A stretch of 39,868 nt of DNA from Campylobacter sp. (lineage in GTDB: Bacteria > Campylobacterota > Campylobacteria > Campylobacterales > Campylobacteraceae), in assembly GCF_030528245.1 (NCBI RefSeq), contig NZ_JAUMZG010000010.1:1-39868 (forward strand). The letters are read 5' to 3'. The position numbers and the translations under genes are program-made. Under the pieces are notes generated by a model. The model worked only from the letters and a program-made list of their open reading frames with translations, was not told the origin of the DNA and ran no database searches. Position 1 is the first letter of the stretch. Each line of letters begins with the position of its first letter. Shown in pieces: positions 9,456-18,554 of this stretch.

Positions 9456-10394
9456 ATGAAAAAGGTTGATTTGATTGTCATCGGTGCGGGGCCTACTGGC
9501 ATAGGGTGTGCGGTGGAGGCGAGGCTGAAAAACAAGGAAGTCTTACTTTTGGAAAAGTCAGGCGCCATTTGCCAGACCCTGCTGCAGTTTTACAAGGACG
9601 GCAAGAGGGTCGATAAGGCCTACAAGGGCTGCGAGGGGACAAATTACGGGCACATACCCTTTGAGGACGGCACGAAGGAAAGCACGATAGAAACCCTACA
9701 AAACGCCCTAAAAGAGCACAAAATCGAGCCCGTGTTTGGCAGCGAGGTGGAGAGCGTGAAAAAGGAAAATGGCCTCTTTCATGTCAGCACTGGCGGGGGG
9801 GTTTATGCGTGCGAAAATATCATCATCGCCATCGGCAGGATGGGCAAGCCCAACAAGCCCGACTACAAACTCCCATCAAGCCTCAACAAAATCATAAATT
9901 TCAACGCAAATTCCGTCCAAGGCGGGGAGAAAATTTTGGTCGTGGGCGGGGGCAATTCGGCCGCGGAGTATGCGGTGGATTTGGCCAGCGGCAATGAAGT
10001 GAGCCTTTGCTACCGCAGGAAGGAATTCACAAGGCTCAACGACATCAACCTCAAGGACCTCACCGAGGCGGGGCAGTTGGGCAGGGTGAGGCTGAGGCTT
10101 GGCGTGGATATCGAGGCTGTGGAGGATGAGGGCGGCAAGGCAAAGGTGCGCTTTAATGACGGCGCGAGCGAGCTCTATGACAGGCTCATTTATGCCATCG
10201 GGGGGTCGACGCCGCTTGATTTTTTGCAAAAATGCGGCGTGGCGGTGGATGATAAGGGCGTGCCTTTAATGGATGAGAATAAGCAGAGCAATGTCAAGGG
10301 GATTTTTGTGGCCGGTGATATAGCGACCAAAAACGGCGCGAGCATCGTTACGGGGCTCAATGACGCGGTGAAGATTGTGGAATTTTTGGGTTGA
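9456..10394 (+). CDS. YpdA/thioredoxin-reductase-like FAD-dependent oxidoreductase
   Basis: 312 aa. The FAD-binding Rossmann motif VIGAGPTGIG is at about residues 7-16, a second nucleotide-binding motif VVGGGNSAAEY at about 163-173, and the C-terminal GIFVAGD flavin contact is present. The redox CxxC of thioredoxin reductase is absent, and the layout is that of YpdA-type proteins, where YpdA reduces bacillithiol disulfide in Firmicutes. Since epsilonproteobacteria are not known to make bacillithiol, the substrate is open. The ribosome site GGAAAGG precedes ATG. A G7 run lies at 9785-9791. From memory, a similar gene is close to dnaB in C. jejuni. Confidence 0.75.
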   Translation: MKKVDLIVIGAGPTGIGCAVEARLKNKEVLLLEKSGAICQTLLQFYKDGKRVDKAYKGCEGTNYGHIPFEDGTKESTIETLQNALKEHKIEPVFGSEVESVKKENGLFHVSTGGGVYACENIIIAIGRMGKPNKPDYKLPSSLNKIINFNANSVQGGEKILVVGGGNSAAEYAVDLASGNEVSLCYRRKEFTRLNDINLKDLTEAGQLGRVRLRLGVDIEAVEDEGGKAKVRFNDGASELYDRLIYAIGGSTPLDFLQKCGVAVDDKGVPLMDENKQSNVKGIFVAGDIATKNGASIVTGLNDAVKIVEFLG

Positions 10395-10405
10395 AATTTT
10401 TAACA

Positions 10406-11782
10406 ATGCAGCATAATGAACATTTTGATTTGGATTTGGAACGAGCGATTTTGAGCTCTTGTCTTATGAGTGAGGAGGCTTATGGCAGCATAGCGGGAGA
10501 TGTTGAGGCTAGGGATTTTAGCCTTAAGGCGCATCAGGATGTCTTTAGGGCTATGGTGCTTTGCGTGAATGCAGGCCAGCCGCTCAGTCTTAGCTTCATC
10601 AAAAAGCACAAAAAGCTCGATGAGCAAATTCTTAACGAAATCATCGCCACGCCCTCAGTCATCGACCTGAGTGCCTACACACACGAGCTTAGAGAGAGGT
10701 CTATCCGCAGGCAGCTTTTGAATTTCGCCGCACTTTTACCCAGTCGCATCAATGAAAATCGCCCCGTGAGTGAAATCAGCGATGAGCTTGGTAAGGAAAT
10801 TTTCAGCCTCACGCATCGCATCAATGTCAGTGATATTAAGGAAGTGGATGTGGTGATCGGTGAGCTTTTGGAGGAATTTGAAAGGCAGAAAGCCCAAGGG
10901 AATGCTAGCGTTATAGGGCTTGAGACGGGTTTTGATGAGCTGGATGAGATGACGAAGGGCTTTAAAAATGGGGAGCTCATCATCATCGCGGCGCGTCCGG
11001 GCATGGGGAAAACGACCCTGTGTTTGAATTTTATCGATAGGGTTTTGAGGCAAAATAGGGGCGTGGCGATGTTTTCGCTTGAGATGCCCGCAACGCAAAT
11101 TCTACAAAGGATGCTCGCAGCAAGGACGGCCATCCCCTTGCAGAAAATTCTCACCGCCGACCTTAACGATAGCGAATGGACGCGCATGGGCGATGCTTGT
11201 AATGATTATGCCAAGACTAAATTTTTCATTTACGATAGCGGCTATGCGAGCATTAGCGATGTGAGGGCTATTTTGCGAAGGCTCAAGGCGCAGGAGCCTA
11301 GCATCAGCCTGTGCGTGATCGACTACATCGGGCTTATGATGGGAAACGCGGCCTTCAAGGACAGGCACTTGCAGGTGAGTGAAATTTCAAGGGGGCTCAA
11401 GCTCCTGGCCCGCGAGCTTGACATGCCCATCATCGCCCTATCTCAGCTCAATCGCTCCCTAGAGAGCCGCTCCAACAAACGCCCGATGCTGAGTGATTTG
11501 CGCGAGAGTGGCGCCATCGAGCAGGATGCGGATACGATTTTATTCGTCTATCGGGATGAGGTGTATAGGGAGCAGGAGGAAAGAGAAAGGGAAAATAGGG
11601 CTAGGGCAGAAGGAAGGGAGTATCAGAGGATTTTCCAAAGCAGCCCCGTGCAGGAGCAGGCTGAAATAATAGTGGGCAAAAACAGAAATGGCCCCATAGG
11701 TACGACTGAGATCATTTTCCGCAAGGAGAATTCCTTTTTTGTAGATAAGCCTCGTTTTGAGGCGAGAGAATTTGGAGGTTAG
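10406..11782 (+). CDS. dnaB: Replicative DNA helicase DnaB
   Basis: 458 aa hexameric helicase that unwinds DNA at the replication fork. The N-terminal primase-interacting domain begins LDLERAILSSCLMSEEAY; Walker A ARPGMGKTT is at about residue 195-203; Walker B is in CVIDYIGLMMG; then comes ALSQLNRSLESR, with the arginine finger region in the C-terminal RecA domain. A TTG at 10391 could add five residues and overlaps the previous stop, but ATG at 10406 fits the family start better; neither has a clear ribosome site. It lies away from oriC-type genes, as in other campylobacters. Confidence 0.93.
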   Translation: MQHNEHFDLDLERAILSSCLMSEEAYGSIAGDVEARDFSLKAHQDVFRAMVLCVNAGQPLSLSFIKKHKKLDEQILNEIIATPSVIDLSAYTHELRERSIRRQLLNFAALLPSRINENRPVSEISDELGKEIFSLTHRINVSDIKEVDVVIGELLEEFERQKAQGNASVIGLETGFDELDEMTKGFKNGELIIIAARPGMGKTTLCLNFIDRVLRQNRGVAMFSLEMPATQILQRMLAARTAIPLQKILTADLNDSEWTRMGDACNDYAKTKFFIYDSGYASISDVRAILRRLKAQEPSISLCVIDYIGLMMGNAAFKDRHLQVSEISRGLKLLARELDMPIIALSQLNRSLESRSNKRPMLSDLRESGAIEQDADTILFVYRDEVYREQEERERENRARAEGREYQRIFQSSPVQEQAEIIVGKNRNGPIGTTEIIFRKENSFFVDKPRFEAREFGG

Positions 11783-11784
11783 CG

Positions 11785-13482
11785 ATGGGAAAAATTAGTG
11801 GTTCGGCTATGATTTGTGAGGCTTTGAGAAGGGAGGGGGTGGAATTTGTTTTCGGCTATCCGGGCGGGGCAGCCTTAAACATTTACGATGCGATTTACAA
11901 GCAAAAATTTTTCAAGCACATCCTAGTCCGCCACGAGCAGGCCGCCCTGCATGCGGCTGATGGCTATGCGAGGATGAGCGGGAAGGTCGGCGTGGCTGTG
12001 GTTACCAGTGGCCCTGGCTTTACCAATACCATCACGGGTCTTGCCACGGCCTATAGCGATTCTGTGCCTGTGGTTTTGATCTCAGGCCAGGTGGCCAATC
12101 CTCTCATCGGCACGGACGCCTTTCAGGAGATCGATGCGGTGGGGATTTCACGCCCCTGCGTCAAGCACAATTACCTGATCACGCGCATCGAGGAGCTGCC
12201 GCGCGTTTTGAAGGAGGCCTTTTACCTTGCGAATTCGGGCAGGAAGGGGCCTGTGCACATCGATGTGCCCAAGGATGTGAGTGCGGCTGTGTGGGACTTT
12301 GACTATCCTGCTAGCATCGCGATGAGGACCTACAAGCCCACCTACAAGGGCAATGCCAAGCAGATCAAAAAGCTCGCCGCACTTTTGAGAGGGGCGAAAC
12401 GGCCGCTTTTTTATCTGGGTGGGGGCTGCATCGCCTCAGAGGCGGCCGGACCCTTGCGTGAGCTTGTGAATTTGACGCAAATTCCTGCTGTGCAGACCCT
12501 GATGGCCCTGGGAATTTTAGACAGCAAGGACTCGCTCAATCTCAAAATGGCAGGGATGCATGGTAGCTACAGGGCAAATATGGCGATGAGTGAGTGCGAT
12601 TTGCTCATCGCTGTGGGGGCTAGGTTTGATGATAGGATCACGGGCAAGACTAGCGAATTTGCCAAGAGGGCGCAGATTGTGCATATTGACATCGATCCGA
12701 GCTCTATTTCTAAGATTATCAACGCGCATTTTCCCGTGGTGGGGGACATTAAGGAGGTGATTAAGGAGCTTTTAAGCGAGCTTAAAAAAGAAAAATTCAT
12801 CCCGCAAAGCAAGGAATGGATAGAAAATTTAAACCGCTACGAAAGACTCTATCCTCTAGATTACGAGGACAGCGATGAGGTGCTAAAGCCCCAGTGGGTG
12901 GTGGAGGAGTGCGCGAGGATGGCCCCAAAGGCTAGGATCATCGCTGATGTGGGGCAGCATCAAATGTGGGTGGCGCAGTTTTTTCCCTTTCATTACCCGA
13001 GGCAGTTTGCGACAAGCGGGGGGCAGGGGGCCATGGGTTATTCCTTACCCGCCGCGCTTGGGGCGAAACTTGCCGTGGGCGAGGAGGAGGCGGTGATAAA
13101 TTTTGTCGGTGATGGTTCTGTTTTGATGAACATCCAAGAGCTCATGACCGCCCATGAATATGGCATCACAACCATCAACATCATCATCAATAACGCCTTT
13201 TTGGGCATGGTACGTCAGTGGCAGAGTATGTTTTATGAGGAGAATTTTTCTGAGACGGATTTGAGCTTGCAGGCTGATTTTGTGAAAATCGCGGAAGGCT
13301 TTGGCTGCGTGGGTTTTAATGTCCGCACAAAAAAGGAATTCCAAAGCGCCCTTAAAAAAGCCCTGAAACTGAAAAAAACCAGTCTTTTGAATGTGATGGT
13401 GGATAGGTTTGAGGATGTCTTGCCTATGGTGCCAGCGGGGGCTGCGATTTACAATATGATTCTACCAAAGGCGAAAAAATGA
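11785..13482 (+). CDS. ilvI: Acetolactate synthase, large subunit
   Basis: 565 aa, thiamine-diphosphate enzyme catalysing the first step of valine, leucine and isoleucine synthesis. The N-terminal pyrimidine-binding domain has FGYPGGAALNIYDAI and the catalytic-glutamate region VRHEQAALHAADGYAR; the central FAD domain has GARFDDRITGK; and the C-terminal diphosphate-binding motif is GDGSVLMNIQEL ending at IIINNAFLGMVRQWQ. GGAGG inside the end of dnaB precedes ATG. It overlaps the regulatory subunit by 4 nt, so the two are coupled. Confidence 0.95.
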   Translation: MGKISGSAMICEALRREGVEFVFGYPGGAALNIYDAIYKQKFFKHILVRHEQAALHAADGYARMSGKVGVAVVTSGPGFTNTITGLATAYSDSVPVVLISGQVANPLIGTDAFQEIDAVGISRPCVKHNYLITRIEELPRVLKEAFYLANSGRKGPVHIDVPKDVSAAVWDFDYPASIAMRTYKPTYKGNAKQIKKLAALLRGAKRPLFYLGGGCIASEAAGPLRELVNLTQIPAVQTLMALGILDSKDSLNLKMAGMHGSYRANMAMSECDLLIAVGARFDDRITGKTSEFAKRAQIVHIDIDPSSISKIINAHFPVVGDIKEVIKELLSELKKEKFIPQSKEWIENLNRYERLYPLDYEDSDEVLKPQWVVEECARMAPKARIIADVGQHQMWVAQFFPFHYPRQFATSGGQGAMGYSLPAALGAKLAVGEEEAVINFVGDGSVLMNIQELMTAHEYGITTINIIINNAFLGMVRQWQSMFYEENFSETDLSLQADFVKIAEGFGCVGFNVRTKKEFQSALKKALKLKKTSLLNVMVDRFEDVLPMVPAGAAIYNMILPKAKK

Positions 13483-13943
13483 GAAGAATTTTATCGGTGA
13501 TAGTTTTGAATGAGCACGGGGTTTTGTCGCGCATTGTGGGGCTCTTTTCGGGGAGGGGGTATAATATCGACAGTCTCACGGTCGCGCCCCTGCAGGATGG
13601 GGAATTTTCACGCATCAATATCGTAACATCGGGCGATGAGAGGATTTTTGAGCAAATCATCAAGCAGCTACACAAGCTCATCCCTACCTACAAGGTGATA
13701 GAAAGTGGGGAATTTATCGAAAAAGAAATGGCCCTGGTTAAGATCCCGCTCGGGGAGAATTTGAGCGGGCTGGATGCGGTTTTGAAGGCCTATAATGGCG
13801 TGATCGCAAACAGCAATGAGAATTTTTTGTTTTTACTGGTCGCTGATGATGCGGGGCGCATTGATAGCTTTTTGAAGACGATCAAAAAATACCATCCTAA
13901 AAATGTCGTTCGTAGTGGTTCTATACTGATGGAGGTTCAATGA
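13479..13943 (+). CDS. ilvH: Acetolactate synthase, small (regulatory) subunit
   Basis: 154 aa ACT-domain subunit that activates the catalytic subunit and confers valine feedback inhibition. The N-terminal ACT domain contains VLNEHGVLSRIVGLFSGRGYNIDSL, split here between VLSRIVGLFSGRGYN and IDSLTVAP; the C-terminal part carries the small-subunit extension. It has 4-nt overlaps on both sides (with the large subunit and with lpxD), making a tight three-gene run. Length is normal. Confidence 0.95.
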   Translation: MRRILSVIVLNEHGVLSRIVGLFSGRGYNIDSLTVAPLQDGEFSRINIVTSGDERIFEQIIKQLHKLIPTYKVIESGEFIEKEMALVKIPLGENLSGLDAVLKAYNGVIANSNENFLFLLVADDAGRIDSFLKTIKKYHPKNVVRSGSILMEVQ

Positions 13944-14893
13944 AATTAAGCGAAATAGCCGAATTTTTGGGCTTGGAATACAAAGGAGAGGATGTAAAAA
14001 TCACGGCTTTAAATTCTCTCCTGAGGGCAAATTTTACAGAGCTTAGTTATTGCGATGGGGAGAAAAACGCCAAGGACATCGCCAATACTGGCGCAGCGGC
14101 GATTTTGGTGGGTAAGGAATATGAAAGCCTAGTGCCTAAGGATACAAAGGCGCTCATCAGTCCCAATCCTCATCTTAGCTTTGCTTTTGTGAGTAAGCTT
14201 TTTGCCAAGCCGCTCTTCAGTGAGGTCAGGGTGCAAAATATCGCCAAAAGCGCGAAAATTATGCCCAATGTGTATCTGGGTAACAACATCCACATCGGCG
14301 AAAATGTCATCATTATGGCGGGGGCCTTCGTGGGCGATAATGTCAGCATAGGGGATGAGAGCGTCATTCATCCCAATGTGGTCATTTACAATGACAGCAT
14401 CATCGGTAAAAAATGCCACCTGCTTGCAAACTGCGTCATCGGTAGCGATGGCTTTGGTTACGCGCACAATAAAAACGGCGAACACCATAAAATTTATCAT
14501 AATGGCAATGTGATTTTGGAGGATTTTGTGGAGATTGGCGCTTGCACGAGCATTGATAGGGCGGTGTTTGATAGCACCATCATCAAGGCGGGGACTAAGG
14601 TGGATAATCTTGTCCAAATCGGCCACAATTGCCAGGTCGGTCAAAACTGCATCATCATCGCGCAAACGGGGCTTTCGGGCTCGACGCAGCTTGGGCGCAA
14701 TGTCATCATGGGCGGACAAAGTGCCACAAGCGGGCATCTTAAAATAGGCGATTTTAGCACGATAGCCGCTAGGGGCGGGGTGAGTAAAAATTTAGAAGGG
14801 GGGCGTGTTTATGGGGGTTTCCCCATAATGCTTCAAAAAGACTGGCTCAAGCTTCAGGCGAAGATCGCGATGAAATTTAAGGACAAAAACTAA
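13940..14893 (+). CDS. lpxD: UDP-3-O-acylglucosamine N-acyltransferase LpxD
   Basis: 317 aa. It adds the second acyl chain in lipid A synthesis, at the cytoplasmic face. The N-terminal uridine-binding domain is followed by a left-handed beta helix of hexapeptide repeats (IGENVIIMAGAFVGDNVSIG type), with catalytic H229 in IGHNCQVG. GFGYAH is the conserved loop. The stop codon TAA shares bases with the TAG of the convergent lon gene at 14890-14893. It is coupled to ilvH although the pathways are unrelated, an arrangement I recall from C. jejuni as well. Confidence 0.95.
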   Translation: MKLSEIAEFLGLEYKGEDVKITALNSLLRANFTELSYCDGEKNAKDIANTGAAAILVGKEYESLVPKDTKALISPNPHLSFAFVSKLFAKPLFSEVRVQNIAKSAKIMPNVYLGNNIHIGENVIIMAGAFVGDNVSIGDESVIHPNVVIYNDSIIGKKCHLLANCVIGSDGFGYAHNKNGEHHKIYHNGNVILEDFVEIGACTSIDRAVFDSTIIKAGTKVDNLVQIGHNCQVGQNCIIIAQTGLSGSTQLGRNVIMGGQSATSGHLKIGDFSTIAARGGVSKNLEGGRVYGGFPIMLQKDWLKLQAKIAMKFKDKN

Positions 14894-17265
14894 ATCAAAC
14901 TAAGCCCCAGAACCTCCTCAAAGTCCCTCACGGCGATGATTTGCATGTTGTCTTTAACTTCTTGTGGGATATCCTTTAGGTCCCTGTCGTAGTTTTTTTG
15001 CGGGATGAGAGCGGTTTTGATTTCTGCCTTATACGCCGCGATGAGCTTTTCTTTCAGGCCGCCGATGGGTAAAATTCTACCACTCAAATCAAGCTCCCCC
15101 GTCATCGCCACAGAGCCCCTCACCCTTTTCTCGCTAAAAATCGAAGCGATAGCCGTAGCCATCGTGATGCCAGCACTGGGGCCATCCTTAGGCGTGGCGC
15201 CGTCTGGGACATGGATGTGAAGATTGTATTGCTCGTAAATATTTTCTTTGCTGTTATGGATGCTTTTTTTAGGGATTTTAACGCTGCCCCTGTCGATCAA
15301 AACCTTAATCACACTCAAAGCGATCTTAGCCGACTCCTTCATCACATCACCCAAGGAGCCCGTGAGGGTGAGCTCACCCTTGCCTTTGATTTTGATGGCC
15401 TCCACCTTCAAAACATCCCCCCCCACGGCCGTCCAAGCCAGTCCATTGACCTGCCCGATCTTATCCTCCCCGTTCTGCTTTTGGATTTCATAGACCTTTT
15501 TGTCTAAAAATTCGTGCAAATTCCTGCCGCTGATGCTCACTTTTCCGCCCCCTTCGAGGAGGAGTTTTTTGGCACTTTTGCGGCAAAGCTGGGCGATTTG
15601 GCGGCGTAAATTTCGCACCCCGGACTCCCTCGTGTAGTCGCTGATTAAAAGCTCGATGGCCTCCTTACTCACGCTCATCTCGCCCCTCATCAGTCCGTGT
15701 TTGCCCAGCTCATCGGGGATGAGATAGCTTTTTGCGATGTGAAATTTCTCGCTGGGCGTGTAGGAACTGAGCTCTATAAATTCCATCCTATCCCTCAGGG
15801 CTGGGGGGATATTGCTGATGTCATTAGCCGTAGCGATGAAGATGGCCTTACTCAGATCGAGATTGAAATTAAGATAGTGATCCCTGAATTTAGAATTTTG
15901 CTCAGGGTCCAAAATCTCCAAAAGCACCGCCGAGGGGTCCCCGCGAAAATTACGCCCCAACTTATCTATCTCATCAAGGACGATGATGGGGTTCATTTGC
16001 GATGACTCGATGAGTCCCTGCACGATGCGCCCCGGCATGGCGCCGATGTAGGTGCGCCGATGCCCACGAAGCTCACTCACATCCTCAAGCCCCCCTAAGG
16101 CTATGCGCACAAGTCCTCTTTTTAGGGCTTTCGCTACCGAATTTGCCAAGGAGGTCTTGCCCACGCCAGGGGGGCCATAAAGGCACAAAATTACCTTCGC
16201 GCCGTCCTTGTTGGCGATGGCCCTGCGCTGCAAAAGCTCCCGCACGGCAAAATACTCCTCAATGCGCTCTTTGGGCTTTTCGAGGGCGTAGTGGTCCTTG
16301 TTGAGCTGCTTGCTGACCTCTTTGATGCTGAGTTTTTTCTTAGAAATTTTTTCAAAGGGCACTTCAAGGGCTGTTTCGATGTAGGTTTGTATGAGTGAGC
16401 CTTCTGAGTTGTCCTGATGGAGGCGGTCGAATTTTTCTATTTGCTTTTTGATTTCCTTGTAGGCATCCTCCCACATGAAGGGCCTTTTTTCTTCTAGTTT
16501 TTTGTGATACTCACTCACCTCGCCATCTTTTTGGGTATCAGAGCCGAGTTCTTTTTGAATTTGGCGCAGCTGTTCTTTGAGGAAGTATTCTTTATTAGCC
16601 CTGTCGATGCGTGAGTGGACGCGATTTTTGATTTCTTTTTGCATATCGCTGACCTCAATTTCTGCCGCGATGAAGTCGATGAGCTTTAAAAGCTTGGCCT
16701 CCAAATCGCTGAGGATGAAAAATTCATAGGCAAGCTGCCTTTTGATGCGTATGCTGTTGAGGATCAGATCGCAAATTCTAGCCGCATCCATACCCTCCTC
16801 GATGGTCCTTAGTAAGTCGGGCGAGAAATAATGACTGCTGTTAGCGAGGATGCGCACCTTTTCCTTGAGGACGCTCAGCAGAGCCTCCCTCTTTTTTTCC
16901 TCCAAAATTTCTTCTTGGATGAGCGTGATTTTGGCTTCTAGGGGCTTGTCGGCTATGCGCCCTGTGATCCTGCCCTTAGCATAGCCCTGAAAGAGAATTT
17001 TAACGCGTCCATCGGGCAATGGCACTTTGCGCATTATTGTCCCCACCACGCCGCAGTCGTAAATTTCATCAAAACTCCTGCCGCCCTCATACTTGGATGG
17101 GGCGACAAAAATGAGGCTTTCGTTTTTGATGGCAAGCTCTAAAGCCTTGGTATTTAGGGCGTCTGAGATGAAGATGGGCGTTATCATGAAGGGGTATAAA
17201 AACAGCTCATCCTCGACCAAAACGGGCAGAGTGCTCGATTGGCATAAGATTTCTTCGATGTGCAT
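14890..17265 (-). CDS. lon: ATP-dependent protease Lon
   Basis: 791 aa, full length. It degrades misfolded and regulatory proteins in the cytoplasm. The N-terminal substrate-binding domain has LPVLVEDELFLYPF; the AAA+ module contains Walker A GPPGVGKTS (about residue 363) and IVLDEIDKLG; and the proteolytic Ser-Lys dyad is S697 (PKDGPSAGIT) and K740 (GGLKEKL). The plus-strand C8 at 15417-15424 is a G8 run encoding the conserved VGGDV. It is downstream of bamD by 9 nt in the same operon and overlaps the lpxD stop. Confidence 0.97.
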   Translation of the reverse strand: MHIEEILCQSSTLPVLVEDELFLYPFMITPIFISDALNTKALELAIKNESLIFVAPSKYEGGRSFDEIYDCGVVGTIMRKVPLPDGRVKILFQGYAKGRITGRIADKPLEAKITLIQEEILEEKKREALLSVLKEKVRILANSSHYFSPDLLRTIEEGMDAARICDLILNSIRIKRQLAYEFFILSDLEAKLLKLIDFIAAEIEVSDMQKEIKNRVHSRIDRANKEYFLKEQLRQIQKELGSDTQKDGEVSEYHKKLEEKRPFMWEDAYKEIKKQIEKFDRLHQDNSEGSLIQTYIETALEVPFEKISKKKLSIKEVSKQLNKDHYALEKPKERIEEYFAVRELLQRRAIANKDGAKVILCLYGPPGVGKTSLANSVAKALKRGLVRIALGGLEDVSELRGHRRTYIGAMPGRIVQGLIESSQMNPIIVLDEIDKLGRNFRGDPSAVLLEILDPEQNSKFRDHYLNFNLDLSKAIFIATANDISNIPPALRDRMEFIELSSYTPSEKFHIAKSYLIPDELGKHGLMRGEMSVSKEAIELLISDYTRESGVRNLRRQIAQLCRKSAKKLLLEGGGKVSISGRNLHEFLDKKVYEIQKQNGEDKIGQVNGLAWTAVGGDVLKVEAIKIKGKGELTLTGSLGDVMKESAKIALSVIKVLIDRGSVKIPKKSIHNSKENIYEQYNLHIHVPDGATPKDGPSAGITMATAIASIFSEKRVRGSVAMTGELDLSGRILPIGGLKEKLIAAYKAEIKTALIPQKNYDRDLKDIPQEVKDNMQIIAVRDFEEVLGLSLI

Positions 17266-17274
17266 TTTCAGTCC

Positions 17275-17922
17275 TTAAAATTCTTCAAATATGCTTCTAT
17301 ACCACGGAAGTTCGGGCTTGATGATGCTTTTTTCAAAAAATTCGGATTGGCGCAATTTGTCCTGATAAATTTTATAGCTTTCGACTCGGCCCGTTCTTTG
17401 GTATAGGTCGGCTATGGTGCTATCAAGGTGGAAAATCGCGAGGTTGAATTTGGTAAGCATCGTTTGCACGAGGGGCTCGTATTGCGTTTGGGGGTATTCT
17501 TTGAGGAAGCCATCGATTTCTTTTTGACTTTGTAGCATCAGGGCTTGGTTGCGATTGGGCACGGCGAAGGCTTCAAATTTGGCCTTGATCTTGAGATAGT
17601 GGATGAAGTCGATATTTTTGGAGTTTCCAAATTTCTTCCCATACTCATCGAGGTAAAATTCGGCCAGCTTGTATTCCTCCTCGTCCATGTGCGCTTGGGC
17701 GAGGATGAGGAGGATGGTCTCAAGCAGGGGGTCGTTGATGTGCTCGCTGGACATCCCGCTGTAGTGATTGTCGGCCTTTTCTAGATCCTTATCCTGTAGG
17801 TCCTTGATGATTTGAGCATACCATTGTGGGGCGCTGAGATTGTAGAGCTCTTCGGAGCGTTTGACGCTGCAACCCAGAAAAAAAACCAAGACTAAAAAGC
17901 AAAACAGGGCATTATTTTTCAT
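17275..17922 (-). CDS. bamD: Outer-membrane assembly lipoprotein BamD
   Basis: 215 aa essential partner of BamA in outer-membrane protein insertion. The lipoprotein signal is MKNNALFCFLVLVFFLGCS with the acylated cysteine at residue 18, followed by TPR-type helices (LAQAHMDEEEYKLAEFYLDE, YGKKF). An in-frame TTG at 17931 would add three residues, but AAGG is only 1 nt from it and 10 nt from the ATG at 17922, so the ATG is chosen. It is transcribed ahead of lon. Confidence 0.88.
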   Translation of the reverse strand: MKNNALFCFLVLVFFLGCSVKRSEELYNLSAPQWYAQIIKDLQDKDLEKADNHYSGMSSEHINDPLLETILLILAQAHMDEEEYKLAEFYLDEYGKKFGNSKNIDFIHYLKIKAKFEAFAVPNRNQALMLQSQKEIDGFLKEYPQTQYEPLVQTMLTKFNLAIFHLDSTIADLYQRTGRVESYKIYQDKLRQSEFFEKSIIKPELPWYRSIFEEF

Positions 17923-17953
17923 TGAATCCAAACCTTATAATAAAAATCTGGCA

Positions 17954-17959
17954 ATTGTA
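17954..17959 (-). promoter_or_regulatory. Candidate -10 element of bamD-lon
   Basis: TACAAT on the minus strand, preceded by the T-rich run TTATTTTTGAT, gives a start near 17947 and a leader of about 25 nt before bamD. This fits the Campylobacter promoter style. There is no -35. Confidence 0.45.
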
Positions 17960-17960
17960 A

Positions 17961-18080
17961 TCAAAAATAATTATGCTTTGGATAATCCAATCCAAAAGCT
18001 GGGCCGCAAATAAATTTAGCTTGGATGTTGGGGTGAAGCGGGGGCATTGCGCGGTGGAATTTAGCCCGATCCGACCCCAT
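17961..18080 (-). other. Possible small ORF in the bamD-fliW gap
   Basis: 39 codons from ATG (18080) to TGA (17961) on the minus strand. It starts MGSDRAKFHRAMPPLHPN and ends with FGLDYPKHNYF. It lacks a ribosome site and covers the bamD promoter, so it may be non-coding. This stretch (about 18000-18090) is GC-richer than other gaps in the window and is the only sizeable gap filled by non-AT-rich sequence. It could be a relic or a dispersed repeat. Confidence 0.2.
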
Positions 18081-18102
18081 TGTTTGGGGAGATGATAAAG
18101 TT

Positions 18103-18116
18103 GGAACTATTATTGC
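18103..18116 (+). promoter_or_regulatory. Sigma-54 (RpoN) promoter of fliW
   Basis: TTGGAAC at 18101-18107 and TTGCTT at 18113-18118 place the invariant GG (18103-18104) and GC (18115-18116) exactly 10 nt apart, the -24/-12 spacing of RpoN promoters, and close to the Campylobacter flagellar class II consensus. The predicted start is about 18128, 25 nt before fliW. An inverted repeat CCCCA-N5-TGGGG (18075-18089) lies 13 nt upstream. Confidence 0.75.
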
Positions 18117-18152
18117 TTATTTGTGCTGAAATCATAAATTGAAGGAGAAAGC

Positions 18153-18554
18153 ATGTCGGATAAAATAAAGTTGGCAGTTAAGTGCCCTATTTTAGGCTTT
18201 GAGGAAACGAGAAGCATGGAATTTTCAACCATTGATGAATTGTTTGTGAGGCTTAAAAGCTTGGATGGTCAAGATTTTTCTTTCATTCTGATCAACCCCT
18301 ACCTCATCAGACCCGATTACGAATTTGACATTCCCACCTACTATCAGGAGCTTTTGGCTCTGACTCCAGAGTCCGATATGCGCGTGTTTAACATCGTGGC
18401 GATCGCAAAAACCATCGAGGAGTCCACTGTGAATTTTCTAGCGCCTGTGGTGATCAATTTGGACAATAATTCCATGGTGCAGGTGATTTTGGACACCGCA
18501 AATTATCCCGATTTTTTCCAAGGCGAAAAAATTGCCAACTACATCAAAAAATGA
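18153..18554 (+). CDS. fliW: Flagellar assembly factor FliW
   Basis: 133 aa. FliW binds flagellin and antagonises CsrA, linking flagellin synthesis to export. Family marks are [25 protein letters not shown] and the C-terminal [22 protein letters not shown] end (seen as [13 protein letters not shown]). The ribosome site AAGGAG precedes ATG. A sigma-54 promoter lies 25 nt upstream of the start codon (predicted transcript start), placing fliW in the flagellar regulon. The stop overlaps proC by 4 nt. Confidence 0.9.
   Translation: MSDKIKLAVKCPILGFEETRSMEFSTIDELFVRLKSLDGQDFSFILINPYLIRPDYEFDIPTYYQELLALTPESDMRVFNIVAIAKTIEESTVNFLAPVVINLDNNSMVQVILDTANYPDFFQGEKIANYIKK

Noticed and set aside
14129..14737. 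202-codon open frame opposite lpxD and similar long antisense frames in lon, dnaB, purL and purH.
   Set aside because: Shadow frames of GC-rich coding sequence; the sense strand carries clear enzyme motifs.
18075..18089. CCCCA-N5-TGGGG as an intrinsic terminator.
   Set aside because: No T-run on either strand and no gene ending there; kept only as a possible regulatory repeat.
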